DNA of 30,651 nt, from contig JBDTDV010000073.1 of NCBI GenBank assembly GCA_039922875.1, positions 1 through 30,651 of the forward strand, given 5' to 3'. Below are positions 1 to 8,109 of the stretch, in pieces. The notes beneath the pieces were generated by a model. That model worked only from the letters and a program-made list of their open reading frames with translations, ran no database searches and had not been told where the DNA came from. The translations under genes and the position numbers were made by a program. How positions within the stretch are numbered: position 1 is the stretch's first letter; every line of letters begins with the position of its first letter. Source of the DNA: JBDTDV01 sp039922875. Lineage in GTDB: Bacteria; Actinomycetota; Actinomycetes; Actinomycetales; Microbacteriaceae.

Positions 1-251
1 GCCGCACCCTTCGTCAGGTTGCGAGCCAGGCTAGCGTCGCTCTCGGATACTTGAGCGAGGTGGAGCGAGGCCAGAAAGAGGCCAGCTCCGAGATCCTCGC
101 CTCGGTTGCCGACGCGCTCGAGACTCCGATCTCGGTCATCATGCGCGAGGTGGGCGACCGCCTTGCTGTCAGTGAGGGCCTCGCCCGTATCCCCGACACC
201 CTGCCCGACGAGCTCGTCGCCGAATTCGACGGTGACCTCGTTTCGAGGTAG
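1..251 (+). CDS. clgR: ClgR-like XRE-family transcriptional regulator, 3' part (5' end outside window)
   Basis: This is the C-terminal ~82 residues of a helix-turn-helix regulator, read in frame from base 3 to a TAG at 249–251. The first visible residues (RTLRQVA, then a stretch ending GYLSEVERGQKEAS) are the recognition-helix half of a Cro/C1-type HTH. The tail contains VIMREVGDRLAV and IPDTLPDELVAEFD. From family knowledge, this matches ClgR, the actinobacterial activator of clp protease genes, which usually lies just upstream of recA, as here. The N-terminal part and start codon are left of the window. It is followed by a hairpin terminator, so it is transcriptionally separate from the next gene. 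Family assignment is firm; the symbol rests on recalled similarity and gene order. Confidence 0.85.
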   Translation, partial: RTLRQVASQASVALGYLSEVERGQKEASSEILASVADALETPISVIMREVGDRLAVSEGLARIPDTLPDELVAEFDGDLVSR

Positions 252-270
252 CAACTAGTAATTCCTGTTC

Positions 271-299
271 GAACGCCCTGGCCTCCGGCCGGGGCGTTC
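271..299 (+). terminator. Rho-independent-type hairpin after the clgR-like gene
   Basis: The arms GAACGCCCTGGCC and GGCCGGGGCGTTC pair over 13 bp (one T·G wobble) around a TCC loop, 19 nt after the stop codon. There is no proper U-tract, only TGCATTG, as is common for GC-rich actinobacterial terminators. Confidence 0.8.
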
Positions 300-312
300 T
301 GCATTGGGCGAC

Positions 313-318
313 TATTTT
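313..318 (+). promoter_or_regulatory. −10 box (TATTTT) for leaderless DUF3046 transcript
   Basis: TATTTT ends 6 nt before the ATG at 325, placing the expected transcription start at or next to the start codon. No Shine-Dalgarno sequence precedes the ATG. No convincing −35 was seen. Confidence 0.5.
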
Positions 319-324
319 AGTGTC

Positions 325-555
325 ATGCGATTGAGCGAGTTCTGGCTGGCCGTGTCGGATGAGTTCGGTCCGGAATATGGTCGAGTGCTCACCGGTGACC
401 TGGTCCTGGTCGAATTGAACGACCAGAGCGCCGAACAGGCCCTGGCGGCGGGAGTGCCTGCGCGCGAGGTGTGGCTGGCGTTGTGTCGCGCCACCGATGT
501 GCCGAAGTCACACTGGTACGGCGCAGGGCTGTCGAAATCGGCCAGCCGACGCTGA
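325..555 (+). CDS. DUF3046 family small protein
   Basis: A 76-residue protein starting MRLSEFWLAVSDEFG, the typical N-terminus of the DUF3046 family, which sits between a ClgR-like gene and recA in many actinobacteria. The function is unknown. An in-frame TTG lies upstream at 304, but the ATG at 325 fits the family start and the −10 box 6 nt upstream. The protein is soluble-looking with two acidic helical stretches and ends in KSASRR; I see no signal peptide, membrane segment or catalytic motif. It is followed by 172 bp of non-coding DNA holding the recA promoter, so it is probably transcribed alone or reads into recA. Confidence 0.85.
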   Translation: MRLSEFWLAVSDEFGPEYGRVLTGDLVLVELNDQSAEQALAAGVPAREVWLALCRATDVPKSHWYGAGLSKSASRR

Positions 556-582
556 GCCCGCGCAACACGCGGCAGAATTCTC

Positions 583-598
583 TCGAAGATATGTTCGG
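583..598 (+). promoter_or_regulatory. LexA operator (SOS box) of recA
   Basis: TCGAAGATATGTTCGG matches the actinobacterial SOS consensus TCGAAC-N4-GTTCGA at 10 of 12 fixed positions. It lies 130 bp before the recA start, in the 172-bp gap 556–727. TATGTT (590–595) inside it, or TAGGCT (606–611) just after it, could be the −10 box. Either would place the operator where LexA blocks RNA polymerase. It is nearly identical to the box before the LysM gene. Confidence 0.8.
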
Positions 599-727
599 GT
601 CTTGCTAGGCTCGTCCACAGCAGCATCCGAGACCACGTTATGCACCCTTTGCCCAGTCCCGGCCGACGATGTCGGAGCCTCGGCGTACAGTCGGGCTCGT
701 CAATGAAGCCCGTAAGGAGACACGGAA

Positions 728-1822
728 ATGCCATCACCCGCAGATCGCGAGAAATCGCTTGAGACCGCACTGGCGCAAATCGATCGTCAGTTTGGGAAGG
801 GCTCCGTCATGCGTCTGGGCAGTGACGAGCGTGCCCCTGTCGAGGTGATCCCGACCGGGTCGATCGCCCTGGACGTCGCACTCGGCATCGGCGGACTGCC
901 TCGGGGCCGGGTCGTTGAAATCTACGGTCCGGAATCTTCGGGTAAAACCACGTTGACGCTGCATGTTATCGCCAATGCGCAGCGCGGCGGCGGTATCGCC
1001 GCCTTCATCGACGCGGAGCATGCGCTCGACCCGGAATACGCCAAGAAGCTCGGGGTAGACATCGACCAGTTGCTGGTCTCACAACCAGACACCGGTGAGC
1101 AGGCCTTGGAGATCGCCGACATGCTGGTGCGAAGCGGTTCGATCGACCTGATCGTGGTCGACTCGGTCGCTGCTCTTGTCCCGCGCGCCGAAATCGAGGG
1201 GGAGATGGGCGACTCTCACGTTGGTCTGCAGGCCCGGTTGATGTCCCAAGCCCTGCGCAAGCTCACCGGGGGGCTCAGCCAGACCAGAACGACGATGATT
1301 TTCATCAACCAGCTGCGGGAGAAGATCGGCGTGTTCTTCGGCAGCCCGGAGACGACCTCTGGCGGCAAGGCGTTGAAGTTCTATGCGTCAGTTCGGCTGG
1401 ATATCCGGCGTATCGAGACGCTGAAGGATGGTACGGATGCCGTCGGCAACCGCACCAGGGTCAAGGTGGTCAAGAACAAGATGGCGCCGCCGTTCAAACA
1501 AGCAGAATTCGACATTCTCTACGGCGTGGGGATCTCCCGGGAGGGCAGCCTGATTGACTTCGGGGTCGACAAGGGCATCGTCAAGAAGTCCGGGGCCTGG
1601 TACACCTACGAGGGCGACCAACTCGGCCAGGGCAAGGAGAACTCCCGCAACTTCCTGATCGCGCATCCGGAGATCGCGAACGAGATCGAAGACAAGATCA
1701 AGATCAAATTGGGGATCATGGTCGATCCGAACGCGCCTGTCGTCGACCCGGCCGCCGCCGAAGACACCGCGAGCAATGTCGATTCGATTTCCGACAAGCT
1801 CAAGGCTCGCAAGGGCGCCTGA
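728..1822 (+). CDS. recA: Recombinase RecA
   Basis: A 364-residue RecA, the usual length. It polymerises on single-stranded DNA, drives homologous strand exchange, and as the activated filament stimulates LexA self-cleavage. Visible features are the Walker A motif GPESSGKT at 67–74, the Walker B stretch ending LIVVDSVAALVPRAE, and the loop region FINQLREKIGVFFGSPETT with its conserved Gln and Asn. The C-terminus is the usual variable acidic and Ala-rich tail ending KLKARKGA. The ATG at 728 has a good Shine-Dalgarno AAGGAGA at 714–720, in contrast to the many leaderless genes nearby. recX follows after 20 nt and is probably co-transcribed. The SOS box at 583–598 predicts LexA control. Confidence 0.99.
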   Translation: MPSPADREKSLETALAQIDRQFGKGSVMRLGSDERAPVEVIPTGSIALDVALGIGGLPRGRVVEIYGPESSGKTTLTLHVIANAQRGGGIAAFIDAEHALDPEYAKKLGVDIDQLLVSQPDTGEQALEIADMLVRSGSIDLIVVDSVAALVPRAEIEGEMGDSHVGLQARLMSQALRKLTGGLSQTRTTMIFINQLREKIGVFFGSPETTSGGKALKFYASVRLDIRRIETLKDGTDAVGNRTRVKVVKNKMAPPFKQAEFDILYGVGISREGSLIDFGVDKGIVKKSGAWYTYEGDQLGQGKENSRNFLIAHPEIANEIEDKIKIKLGIMVDPNAPVVDPAAAEDTASNVDSISDKLKARKGA

Positions 1823-1842
1823 GCCGAACGGATCGGTCGACA

Positions 1843-2442
1843 ATGGTGCATTTCAGATCATCACCGCGCGAGCCGGGAGACGAACATCTCGCGCCGGTCA
1901 GCTACCTGCCCGGCGCGGCGCCTGCCGCGGTTCCTGCCGCAGGCACAGCGGCTGCAACCAAAGCGGGCACCAGGGCGGCGAACGTGTCCCTGCATCAACT
2001 GGCTCGACGCGGCATGTCCCGCTTTGAGCTGAGCCAGGTGCTGGCAAAGCGTGGCGTGGAGGCTGATGTCGCCGTCGCGGAACTCGACCGGCTGGAAAGC
2101 GTCGGGCTGCTCGACGACGCGGCCCTCGCGGTGACCCTGGTCTTCACCCAGCACACCCGGAAGGGGCTGGGCCGTGCGGCGATCGCGCAGGAGCTCAAGC
2201 GTCGTCATATCGATCCCGAGATCATCGCCGATGCAGTGTCTGAGATCGCCGATGAAGACGAGGAGCAACGCGCCGTCGAGTTGGCGTGCAAGCGTGTCCC
2301 GCAGTTGTCCTCGGTCGATGATCAAACCGCGCAGCGCCGGTTAAGCGGCTTTCTGGCCCGCAAAGGGTATTCGTCGCAGGTGATCCGGCACGCGGTAGCC
2401 CAGGCGTTGGCCACCCGGGATCATGGAGTCCGGTTCCGCTGA
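1843..2442 (+). CDS. recX: Regulatory protein RecX
   Basis: A 199-residue RecX-family protein. RecX binds inside the RecA filament groove and limits its activity, so pairing with recA in one operon is functionally meaningful. The C-terminal ~150 residues show RecX helical repeats: RGMSRFELSQVLAKRGV, then LESVGLLDDAALA, QHTRKGLGRAAIAQELKRR, and near the end LSGFLARKGYSSQVIRHAV. The first ~50 residues are a low-complexity Ala/Pro/Gly extension typical of actinobacterial RecX. The ATG at 1843 is taken because it lies 20 nt after the recA stop; no clear Shine-Dalgarno is visible, so a more internal start is possible. Confidence 0.95.
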   Translation: MVHFRSSPREPGDEHLAPVSYLPGAAPAAVPAAGTAAATKAGTRAANVSLHQLARRGMSRFELSQVLAKRGVEADVAVAELDRLESVGLLDDAALAVTLVFTQHTRKGLGRAAIAQELKRRHIDPEIIADAVSEIADEDEEQRAVELACKRVPQLSSVDDQTAQRRLSGFLARKGYSSQVIRHAVAQALATRDHGVRFR

Positions 2443-2444
2443 CC

Positions 2445-2450
2445 TAAACT
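2445..2450 (+). promoter_or_regulatory. −10 box (TAAACT) for near-leaderless miaB transcript
   Basis: TAAACT lies 9 nt before the miaB ATG and straddles the short gap after recX. No Shine-Dalgarno is present. The predicted leader is 0–3 nt. Confidence 0.5.
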
Positions 2451-2459
2451 GGACGAATC

Positions 2460-4040
2460 ATGAGCACAGTAACCGAAGAGCGCGGTGTCCTTGAAGAGCG
2501 CACGCTCATTCCCCGTTCGGATGCCGCCCTCGATCCTTCGGGACGGGCCCGCACCTACGAAGTACGCACTTTCGGCTGTCAGATGAACGTGCATGACTCC
2601 GAGCGACTGAGCGGCTCTTTGGAGGCTGCGGGCTACGTGTCTGCACAGGGTGCCGAGGCTGACGTCGTCGTGATCAACACCTGCGCCGTGCGCGAGAATG
2701 CCGACAACAAGCTGTATGGAAACCTCGGCTATCTCGCATCGGTCAAGCGCCGTCACGAGGGTATGCAGATCGCGGTGGGCGGCTGTCTGGCCCAGAAGGA
2801 CAAGGCCGGAATCCTCGATCGGGCGCCGTGGGTTGATGTCGTGTTCGGCACGCACAACATGGGATCCTTGCCCAGCTTGCTTGAGCGCGCCCGGCACAAC
2901 CATGAGGCCCAGGTCGAAATCCTCGAGTCTCTGGAGACCTTCCCCTCCACCCTTCCCACCAAACGGGAGTCCAGCTACAGCGGCTGGGTTTCAATTTCGG
3001 TCGGCTGCAACAACACCTGCACGTTCTGCATCGTGCCATCGCTGCGAGGTAAAGAGAAGGACCGCCGGCCGGGCGACATCCTGGCCGAGGTTCAGGCCCT
3101 GGTCGACGACGGGGCGATCGAGGTCACCCTGCTCGGCCAGAACGTCAACTCATACGGGGTCGAGTTCGGCGACCGGGGAGCATTCAGCGCTCTGCTGCGG
3201 GCGACCGGCCGGATCCAGGGACTTGAGCGGGTGCGGTTCACCAGCCCGCATCCTGCCGCCTTCACCGACGATGTGATCGACGCGATGGCCGAGACCGATA
3301 CGGTGATGCCGCAACTGCATATGCCGCTGCAATCCGGGTCCGACAGCATCCTCAAGGCGATGCGCCGTTCCTACCGGTCCCGTAAATTCCTCGGCATTCT
3401 GGACAAGGTCCGAGATCGGATCCCGGATGCGGCGATCACCACGGACATCATCGTCGGCTTCCCGGGTGAGACGGAGGAGGACTTCCAACAAACCCTGGCC
3501 GTGGTCGAGTCGGCCAGATTCGCCTCCGCTTTCACCTTCCAGTACTCAATCCGGCCGGGGACCCCGGCGGCAACGATGCCGGACCAGGTGCCGAAGGAGA
3601 TCGTCCAGGAGCGTTTCGAACGGCTAACCGCACTGCAGGAGCGCATCTCCTGGGAGGAGAACCGCGCCCTGGTCGGCCGGGAGGTGGAGATCCTGGTGGC
3701 CAACGGCGAGGGCAAGAAGGACTCGGAGACCCACCGCATGTCCGGCCGCGCCCAGGACAGCCGCCTGGTGCACTTCGAGGTGCCAGCCGGTTCGGAGCGG
3801 CCACGCCCCGGAGACCTGGTCACCGCCACCTTGACCCGAGCCGCGCCGTTCCATCTCATCGCCGACTCGACCGACGGCGCGCCCCTGCGAATCCGGCGCA
3901 CCCGCGCGGGGGACGCCTGGGATCGCATTGCGACCGAGTCCTGTGGCACCCCCAGCACGAGCCACCACGGGGCGGCATCCGGACCAGTTTCGCTGGGGAT
4001 ACCGACTCTGCGGGCACCCGCACCTCGCCGTGAGCGCTGA
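2460..4040 (+). CDS. miaB: tRNA-2-methylthio-N6-dimethylallyladenosine synthase MiaB
   Basis: A 526-residue radical-SAM methylthiotransferase that adds the 2-methylthio group to i6A37 in tRNAs reading UNN codons. The N-terminal UPF0004 domain carries the three auxiliary-cluster cysteines C40 (TFGCQMN), C75 (INTCAVREN) and C109 (VGGCLAQ). The radical-SAM motif CxxxCxxC is at C183, C187 and C190 (VGCNNTCTFCIVPSLRG). A TRAM-like RNA-binding segment lies around residues 395–470. Roughly 45 residues of Arg/Ala/Pro-rich tail follow, making it longer than E. coli MiaB (about 474). miaA, which makes the i6A substrate, overlaps its 3' end by 11 nt, so substrate synthesis and modification are translationally coupled. 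Confidence 0.97.
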   Translation: MSTVTEERGVLEERTLIPRSDAALDPSGRARTYEVRTFGCQMNVHDSERLSGSLEAAGYVSAQGAEADVVVINTCAVRENADNKLYGNLGYLASVKRRHEGMQIAVGGCLAQKDKAGILDRAPWVDVVFGTHNMGSLPSLLERARHNHEAQVEILESLETFPSTLPTKRESSYSGWVSISVGCNNTCTFCIVPSLRGKEKDRRPGDILAEVQALVDDGAIEVTLLGQNVNSYGVEFGDRGAFSALLRATGRIQGLERVRFTSPHPAAFTDDVIDAMAETDTVMPQLHMPLQSGSDSILKAMRRSYRSRKFLGILDKVRDRIPDAAITTDIIVGFPGETEEDFQQTLAVVESARFASAFTFQYSIRPGTPAATMPDQVPKEIVQERFERLTALQERISWEENRALVGREVEILVANGEGKKDSETHRMSGRAQDSRLVHFEVPAGSERPRPGDLVTATLTRAAPFHLIADSTDGAPLRIRRTRAGDAWDRIATESCGTPSTSHHGAASGPVSLGIPTLRAPAPRRER

Positions 4041-4965
4041 TCATCCGACCCTGATTGCGATCATCGGCCCGACGGGAACCGGCAAGAGCGCACTCTCGTT
4101 GGAGGTTGCGCAGCGCCTGGGCGCCGCCGGCCGCCCCGCAGAAATCCTCAACGCCGACGCGATGCAGCTGTACCGGGGGATGGATATCGGCACGGCGAAG
4201 CTGCCGGTCGCCGAGCGCCGGGGGATTCCGCATCACTTGTTGGATGTCCTTGAGGTGTCGCAGGAGTCGACGGTCGCCGCGTATCAAGTCCTGGCGCGGA
4301 GGGCCATCACCGAGATCGTCGCGCGCGGCGCGGTGCCGATCCTGGTCGGCGGCTCCGGGCTCTATGTTTCGGCTGTGCTCTTCGGCTTCACGTTTCCCGG
4401 TACCGACCGCGTAGTCCGCGGCGGATTGGAGGCCGAACTGGCCGCACACGGGGTCGAGCCGTTGTATCTTCGGCTGCAGAGCAGGGATCCGGTTGCTGCG
4501 GCAGCGATCGACCGACGCAATGCCAGGCGGGTGGTTCGGGCGTTGGAGGTGATCGAGCTGACCGGGCGCCCGTACAGCGCCGCGCTGCCGGCGCAGTCCT
4601 CCTCGTGGCTGCCCGTCTCCCTGATCGGATTACGCGCCCCGCGTCCCGAACTGGTCGCGCGACTGGACGAGCGGGTCGAAGATATGTGGCGCGACGGCTT
4701 CCTGGATGAGGTGCGCTGGCTGATTCCGGCCGGAATCGAGCACTCGGTGACGGCAAGCCGTGCGATCGGGTATGCCCAGGCGTTGGCGCAATTGGCTGGG
4801 CGCAGCACTCAGGCCGAAGCCATCGCGTCAACCCAACTGCTCACCAGGCGTTACGCTCGTCGGCAGATGAGTTGGTTCAGGCGTTTGGAATCGACGACGT
4901 GGCTCGACTACGACGACGCAGACCTGCACGCGCGGGCCTTCGACGCCGCGGCTGGCGAACCGTGA
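4030..4965 (+). CDS. miaA: tRNA dimethylallyltransferase MiaA
   Basis: A 311-residue enzyme that transfers a dimethylallyl group from DMAPP to N6 of A37 in tRNA, giving i6A, the substrate of MiaB. The P-loop GPTGTGKS is at residues 13–20. NADAMQLYRGMDIGTAK holds the catalytic Asp43, and VGGSGLYVSA and the C-terminal RRYARRQMSWFR are further family motifs. The GTG at 4030 was chosen because it places the P-loop near the N-terminus as in the family. The reading frame stays open upstream to 3928, but that part overlaps miaB and is unlike MiaA. It overlaps the miaB stop and ends 26 nt before dapF. Confidence 0.97.
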   Translation: MSADHPTLIAIIGPTGTGKSALSLEVAQRLGAAGRPAEILNADAMQLYRGMDIGTAKLPVAERRGIPHHLLDVLEVSQESTVAAYQVLARRAITEIVARGAVPILVGGSGLYVSAVLFGFTFPGTDRVVRGGLEAELAAHGVEPLYLRLQSRDPVAAAAIDRRNARRVVRALEVIELTGRPYSAALPAQSSSWLPVSLIGLRAPRPELVARLDERVEDMWRDGFLDEVRWLIPAGIEHSVTASRAIGYAQALAQLAGRSTQAEAIASTQLLTRRYARRQMSWFRRLESTTWLDYDDADLHARAFDAAAGEP

Positions 4966-4979
4966 GCCGGGGCGAACCC

Positions 4980-4985
4980 TAAACT
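4980..4985 (+). promoter_or_regulatory. −10 box (TAAACT) for leaderless dapF transcript
   Basis: TAAACT ends exactly 6 nt before the dapF ATG at 4992 and no Shine-Dalgarno is present. dapF is therefore probably transcribed from its own leaderless promoter within the 26-nt gap after miaA. Confidence 0.6.
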
Positions 4986-4991
4986 GGGCTC

Positions 4992-5873
4992 ATGGCGACT
5001 ACCCTGCACTTCACGAAAGGCCACGGCACCGGAAACGACTTCGTCCTGTTCACCGACCCGGATGGCGCTGTCGAGCTCACTCCGACGCAGATCGCCTCGA
5101 TTTGCGATCGCCACTTCGGCGTCGGCGCCAATGGAGTGATCCGTGCGGTCCGTTCGGCGCGGCTGGAGGCCGGCCGGGCTGCCCTGGAGATCGACGAGGC
5201 GGCCGAATGGTTCATGGACTATCACAACGCCGACGGATCGCCCGCTGAGATGTGCGGGAACGGCATCCGGGTATATGCGAAATATCTCCTGGAGAAGCAA
5301 CTGGTCGACCGTGCGGCCGGGAACACCATAGTCATCGGTACCCGTGGCGGAGTCCGGGACGTGCAGATCGGCCGGAACAGCTTCCAGGCCGACCTCGGCC
5401 GCTGGGCGCTGGCCGGCGGTGAACCGCTGGTCAGGGCGAAGAATCTGTCCGTGGCCCGCCCCGGCCTGGGCATCGACGTCGGCAATCCGCACGTGGTGGT
5501 GGCCCTGGCCAACGAAGACGAGTTGGCCAGCGCGGACCTCAGCTTCATTCCGGTCGTCGAGCCCGAACCACCGGCTGGCGTGAACGTCGAGTTCGTGGTG
5601 CCGCGTGATCCGCTGGTCAAAGACGATCTCGGTCGGATCGTGATGCGGGTCCATGAGCGCGGCAGCGGCGAAACACTTTCATGCGGTACCGGCGCCGCCG
5701 CCGCCGCCCTGGCCACCCGACACTGGGCCGGCCCGGGGGCACCGAACCAGTGGCGGGTCGAGGTGCCGGGTGGAGTGCTCGGGGTGCGGATGTTCGCCGC
5801 CGAAGATGGCGAGCACGTCGGGCTGTCTGGCCCGGCGGAGTTCGTCTTTGAAGGGGACCTCGAACTGGCCTGA
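4992..5873 (+). CDS. dapF: Diaminopimelate epimerase DapF
   Basis: A 293-residue cofactor-independent racemase converting LL- to meso-diaminopimelate, the precursor of lysine and, in many bacteria, of the peptidoglycan cross-link. The two catalytic cysteines are seen: C88 in NADGSPAEMCGNGIRVYAK and C231 in ETLSCGTGAAAAALA. The N-terminal KGHGTGNDFVLF and central GIDVGNPHVVV motifs are also typical. The protein has the expected two-fold pseudo-symmetry and length. It sits after miaA, a conserved actinobacterial arrangement, and converges on the methyltransferase gene with a 4-nt gap. The ATG at 4992 is supported by the −10 box upstream. Confidence 0.97.
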   Translation: MATTLHFTKGHGTGNDFVLFTDPDGAVELTPTQIASICDRHFGVGANGVIRAVRSARLEAGRAALEIDEAAEWFMDYHNADGSPAEMCGNGIRVYAKYLLEKQLVDRAAGNTIVIGTRGGVRDVQIGRNSFQADLGRWALAGGEPLVRAKNLSVARPGLGIDVGNPHVVVALANEDELASADLSFIPVVEPEPPAGVNVEFVVPRDPLVKDDLGRIVMRVHERGSGETLSCGTGAAAAALATRHWAGPGAPNQWRVEVPGGVLGVRMFAAEDGEHVGLSGPAEFVFEGDLELA

Positions 5874-5877
5874 CCGG

Positions 5878-6498
5878 CTAGCGCTCGGCGTGCCGCTTCA
5901 CGTGTAGCACCCGATAGCCCTTGCTGATAGCCGCGCGGTCGGTCGAGAAGTCGTTGGCAAGGTTTGCCTGCAGCCAGCGGTGCAGCGAGTCGGAGCCGAG
6001 ATTGCGCTGCACAACTAGCCAGGCGCTGGAATCCGGTTTCAGCCGCGGCAGCCAGTGCTCCAACAGGTTGTGCAATTCGCTCTTGCCCACCCGAATCGGC
6101 GGGTTCGACCAGATCGTGGTGAACTCAACGTCCGCCGGCATGTCCTCCGGCCGGATCGCCCTGATGTTGGTCAGTCCCAGATCGGCGGCGTTGCGCCTGA
6201 CCAGATCCAGCGCGCGTTCGTTCACGTCGACCGCCCAGACGGTAGCGTGCGGCGAATTCAGCGCGAGGGTAAGACCTATCGGACCCCAGCCACAGCCGAG
6301 ATCCAGAAGGTCGCCACCGCGAGGCGGTGCCGGGGTGTTGGCCAGAAGCACCCGGGTGCCGGCGTCGATTCGTTCCGGGGAGAAGATCCCGTTGGCCGTC
6401 GTCAGGAGATAGTCGGTACCGGCAAGTCTGGCGGTGAACTGGCGCAGCTTCGGCTGACTGCCTGGCTGGGAGGTGAAGTAATGATCTCCGCTAGGCAT
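5878..6498 (-). CDS. Class I SAM-dependent methyltransferase, RsmC/RlmG-like
   Basis: A 206-residue protein with the MTS small-subunit methyltransferase fold. The SAM-binding motif I is DLLDLGCGWGPIGLTLA, followed by the acidic VWAVDVNERALDL strand end, and the catalytic motif IV is SNPPIRVGK. The NPP motif marks base methyltransferases acting on an exocyclic amino group, and RsmC/RlmG relatives make m2G in rRNA. The exact target is inferred, not shown. The N-terminus HYFTSQPGSQPKLRQF is also usual in this family. The ATG at 6498 was chosen over upstream in-frame starts because the family begins here and a −10 box TACGTT sits 7 nt upstream. It diverges from hflX. Confidence 0.9.
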   Translation of the reverse strand: MPSGDHYFTSQPGSQPKLRQFTARLAGTDYLLTTANGIFSPERIDAGTRVLLANTPAPPRGGDLLDLGCGWGPIGLTLALNSPHATVWAVDVNERALDLVRRNAADLGLTNIRAIRPEDMPADVEFTTIWSNPPIRVGKSELHNLLEHWLPRLKPDSSAWLVVQRNLGSDSLHRWLQANLANDFSTDRAAISKGYRVLHVKRHAER

Positions 6499-6505
6499 AG
6501 AAAAG

Positions 6506-6511
6506 AACGTA
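6506..6511 (-). promoter_or_regulatory. −10 box (TACGTT) for leaderless methyltransferase transcript
   Basis: On the minus strand TACGTT is followed by 7 nt and then the ATG at 6498, with no Shine-Dalgarno. It lies only 18 bp from the divergent hflX −10 box, so the two promoters must overlap in their −35 regions. Confidence 0.5.
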
Positions 6512-6528
6512 CCGCAATCGGAACGAAC

Positions 6529-6534
6529 TAGGGT
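6529..6534 (+). promoter_or_regulatory. −10 box (TAGGGT) for leaderless hflX transcript
   Basis: TAGGGT is followed by 7 nt (TAACCAA) and the hflX ATG at 6542. No ribosome binding site is visible. Confidence 0.5.
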
Positions 6535-6541
6535 TAACCAA

Positions 6542-8104
6542 ATGACTGAACGCGAGACCACCGGCCCGGGGCGGGTACCTGACCCCGCAGAGCGCAACCC
6601 TGCGGATGTGGTCGAGCGGATACTGGCCCGCGCCGAGAACCACGGGGCCGGATTCTCGCTGTTCTCCGCTGGCGCCCAAGCTCTGCAGCCCGAGCAGTCC
6701 ACGCCGGCGGCACCGGACGCCGACCTAGACGGTGCGCAATGGGACCGCGAGGACCGGCAGGCCCTGCGCCGGGTTCCGGGTCTTTCCACCGAGCTGGACG
6801 ACGTCACCGAGGTCGAGTACCGTCAGCTCCGGATTGAGAACGTGGTTCTGGTCGGCATCTATCCTCAGGGCGGACTCGCCGACGCCGAGAACTCGTTGCG
6901 CGAACTTGCCGCACTCGCCGAGACGGCCGGAGCGGTGGTCTTGGACGGCCTGTTGCAGCGCCGTCCGAACCCCGACCCGAGCACGTATCTCGGCCGTGGC
7001 AAGGCCCAGGAGTTGAAGGACCTGGTTCAGGCTCTCGGCGCCGACACGGTCATCGCCGACACAGAGCTCGCGCCCAGCCAACGCCGGGCGCTGGAAGACA
7101 CCGTCAAGGTGAAGGTGATCGACCGCACCGCGGTCATCCTGGATATCTTCAGCCAGCATGCTAAAAGCCGGGAAGGAAAGGCGCAGGTCGAACTCGCTCA
7201 GCTTGAGTACCTGTTGCCCAGGCTCCGTGGCTGGGGCGAGTCGATGTCCCGCCAGGCCGGTGGCCAAGTGGGGGGCGCGGGTGCCGGGATGGGCTCGCGT
7301 GGGCCAGGTGAGACCAAAATCGAACTGGACCGGCGTCGCATCCACACCCGAATGGCCAAGCTTCGCAAACAGATGAAGACGATGAAGCCGGCGCGAGAGG
7401 CGAAGCGGGCGAATCGGCGCCGACACTCGGTGCCGTCGGTCGCTATCGCCGGGTACACGAACGCGGGCAAATCCAGTCTGCTCAATCGCATCACCAAGGC
7501 TGGTGTTCTGGTGGAGAACGCGCTCTTCGCCACCCTTGACGCCACGGTGCGGAAATCGGTGACAGCCGACGGTCGGCTGTACACCCTCACGGACACCGTC
7601 GGCTTCGTCAGCAATTTGCCGCACCAACTCGTGGAGGCCTTTCGGTCGACGCTGGAAGAGGTGGCGGATTCGGACGTGATAGTGCACGTCGTCGATGCAT
7701 CGCACCCGGAGCCTGGGCGCCAGCTGGCCACCGTTCGCCAGGTGATCGGAGAGCTCGATGCCGGGGATCGCCCAGAGCTGGTGGTGTTCAACAAGAGCGA
7801 CCTGGTCGACGCCGATCAGCGTCTGGTATTACGCGGGCTCGAACCGCAGGCCATCTTTGTCTCGGCGCGCACCGGGGAAGGAATCGACGAACTCCTCGCG
7901 GCGATCGCGACGGTGCTCCCGGATCGCTCCCGCAGGCTCGACCTGCTGATTCCGTACGACCGTGGCGACCTCGTCGCGGCGCTGCACGAGCGCGGCCGGG
8001 TGCTTGAGCTCGACTACGCGCCGGAGGGCACCAGGATCACCGCATTGGTGCTGCCGGAGTACGAGGCGGTCTTCGAGCCGTTCGAGGTGCCTAAACCGGA
8101 CTAG
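6542..8104 (+). CDS. hflX: Ribosome-associated GTPase HflX
   Basis: A 520-residue GTPase that binds the 50S subunit and, in studied bacteria, splits or rescues stalled ribosomes under stress. The N-terminal HflX domain includes LQRRPNPDPSTYLGRGKAQELK and is followed by a Gly-rich linker (SRQAGGQVGGAGAGMGSRGPGE). The G domain has G1 GYTNAGKSS near residues 304–312, G3 DTVGF, G4 NKSDLVD and G5 SARTGEG. A ~90-residue N-terminal extension, rich in Glu, Ala and Pro, exceeds the E. coli length of 426 and is common in actinobacteria. It converges on lexA with only 5 nt between the stops. The ATG at 6542 is supported by the leaderless promoter. Confidence 0.97.
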   Translation: MTERETTGPGRVPDPAERNPADVVERILARAENHGAGFSLFSAGAQALQPEQSTPAAPDADLDGAQWDREDRQALRRVPGLSTELDDVTEVEYRQLRIENVVLVGIYPQGGLADAENSLRELAALAETAGAVVLDGLLQRRPNPDPSTYLGRGKAQELKDLVQALGADTVIADTELAPSQRRALEDTVKVKVIDRTAVILDIFSQHAKSREGKAQVELAQLEYLLPRLRGWGESMSRQAGGQVGGAGAGMGSRGPGETKIELDRRRIHTRMAKLRKQMKTMKPAREAKRANRRRHSVPSVAIAGYTNAGKSSLLNRITKAGVLVENALFATLDATVRKSVTADGRLYTLTDTVGFVSNLPHQLVEAFRSTLEEVADSDVIVHVVDASHPEPGRQLATVRQVIGELDAGDRPELVVFNKSDLVDADQRLVLRGLEPQAIFVSARTGEGIDELLAAIATVLPDRSRRLDLLIPYDRGDLVAALHERGRVLELDYAPEGTRITALVLPEYEAVFEPFEVPKPD

Positions 8105-8109
8105 TCCGG

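Noticed and set aside
267..274. GTTCGAAC resembling half-sites of an SOS box
   Set aside because: It lacks the 4-bp spacer of a LexA operator and its right half is the first arm of the clgR terminator hairpin.
3928..4029. Upstream extension of miaA within miaB
   Set aside because: The added residues are not conserved in MiaA, and the P-loop would be placed unusually far from the N-terminus.
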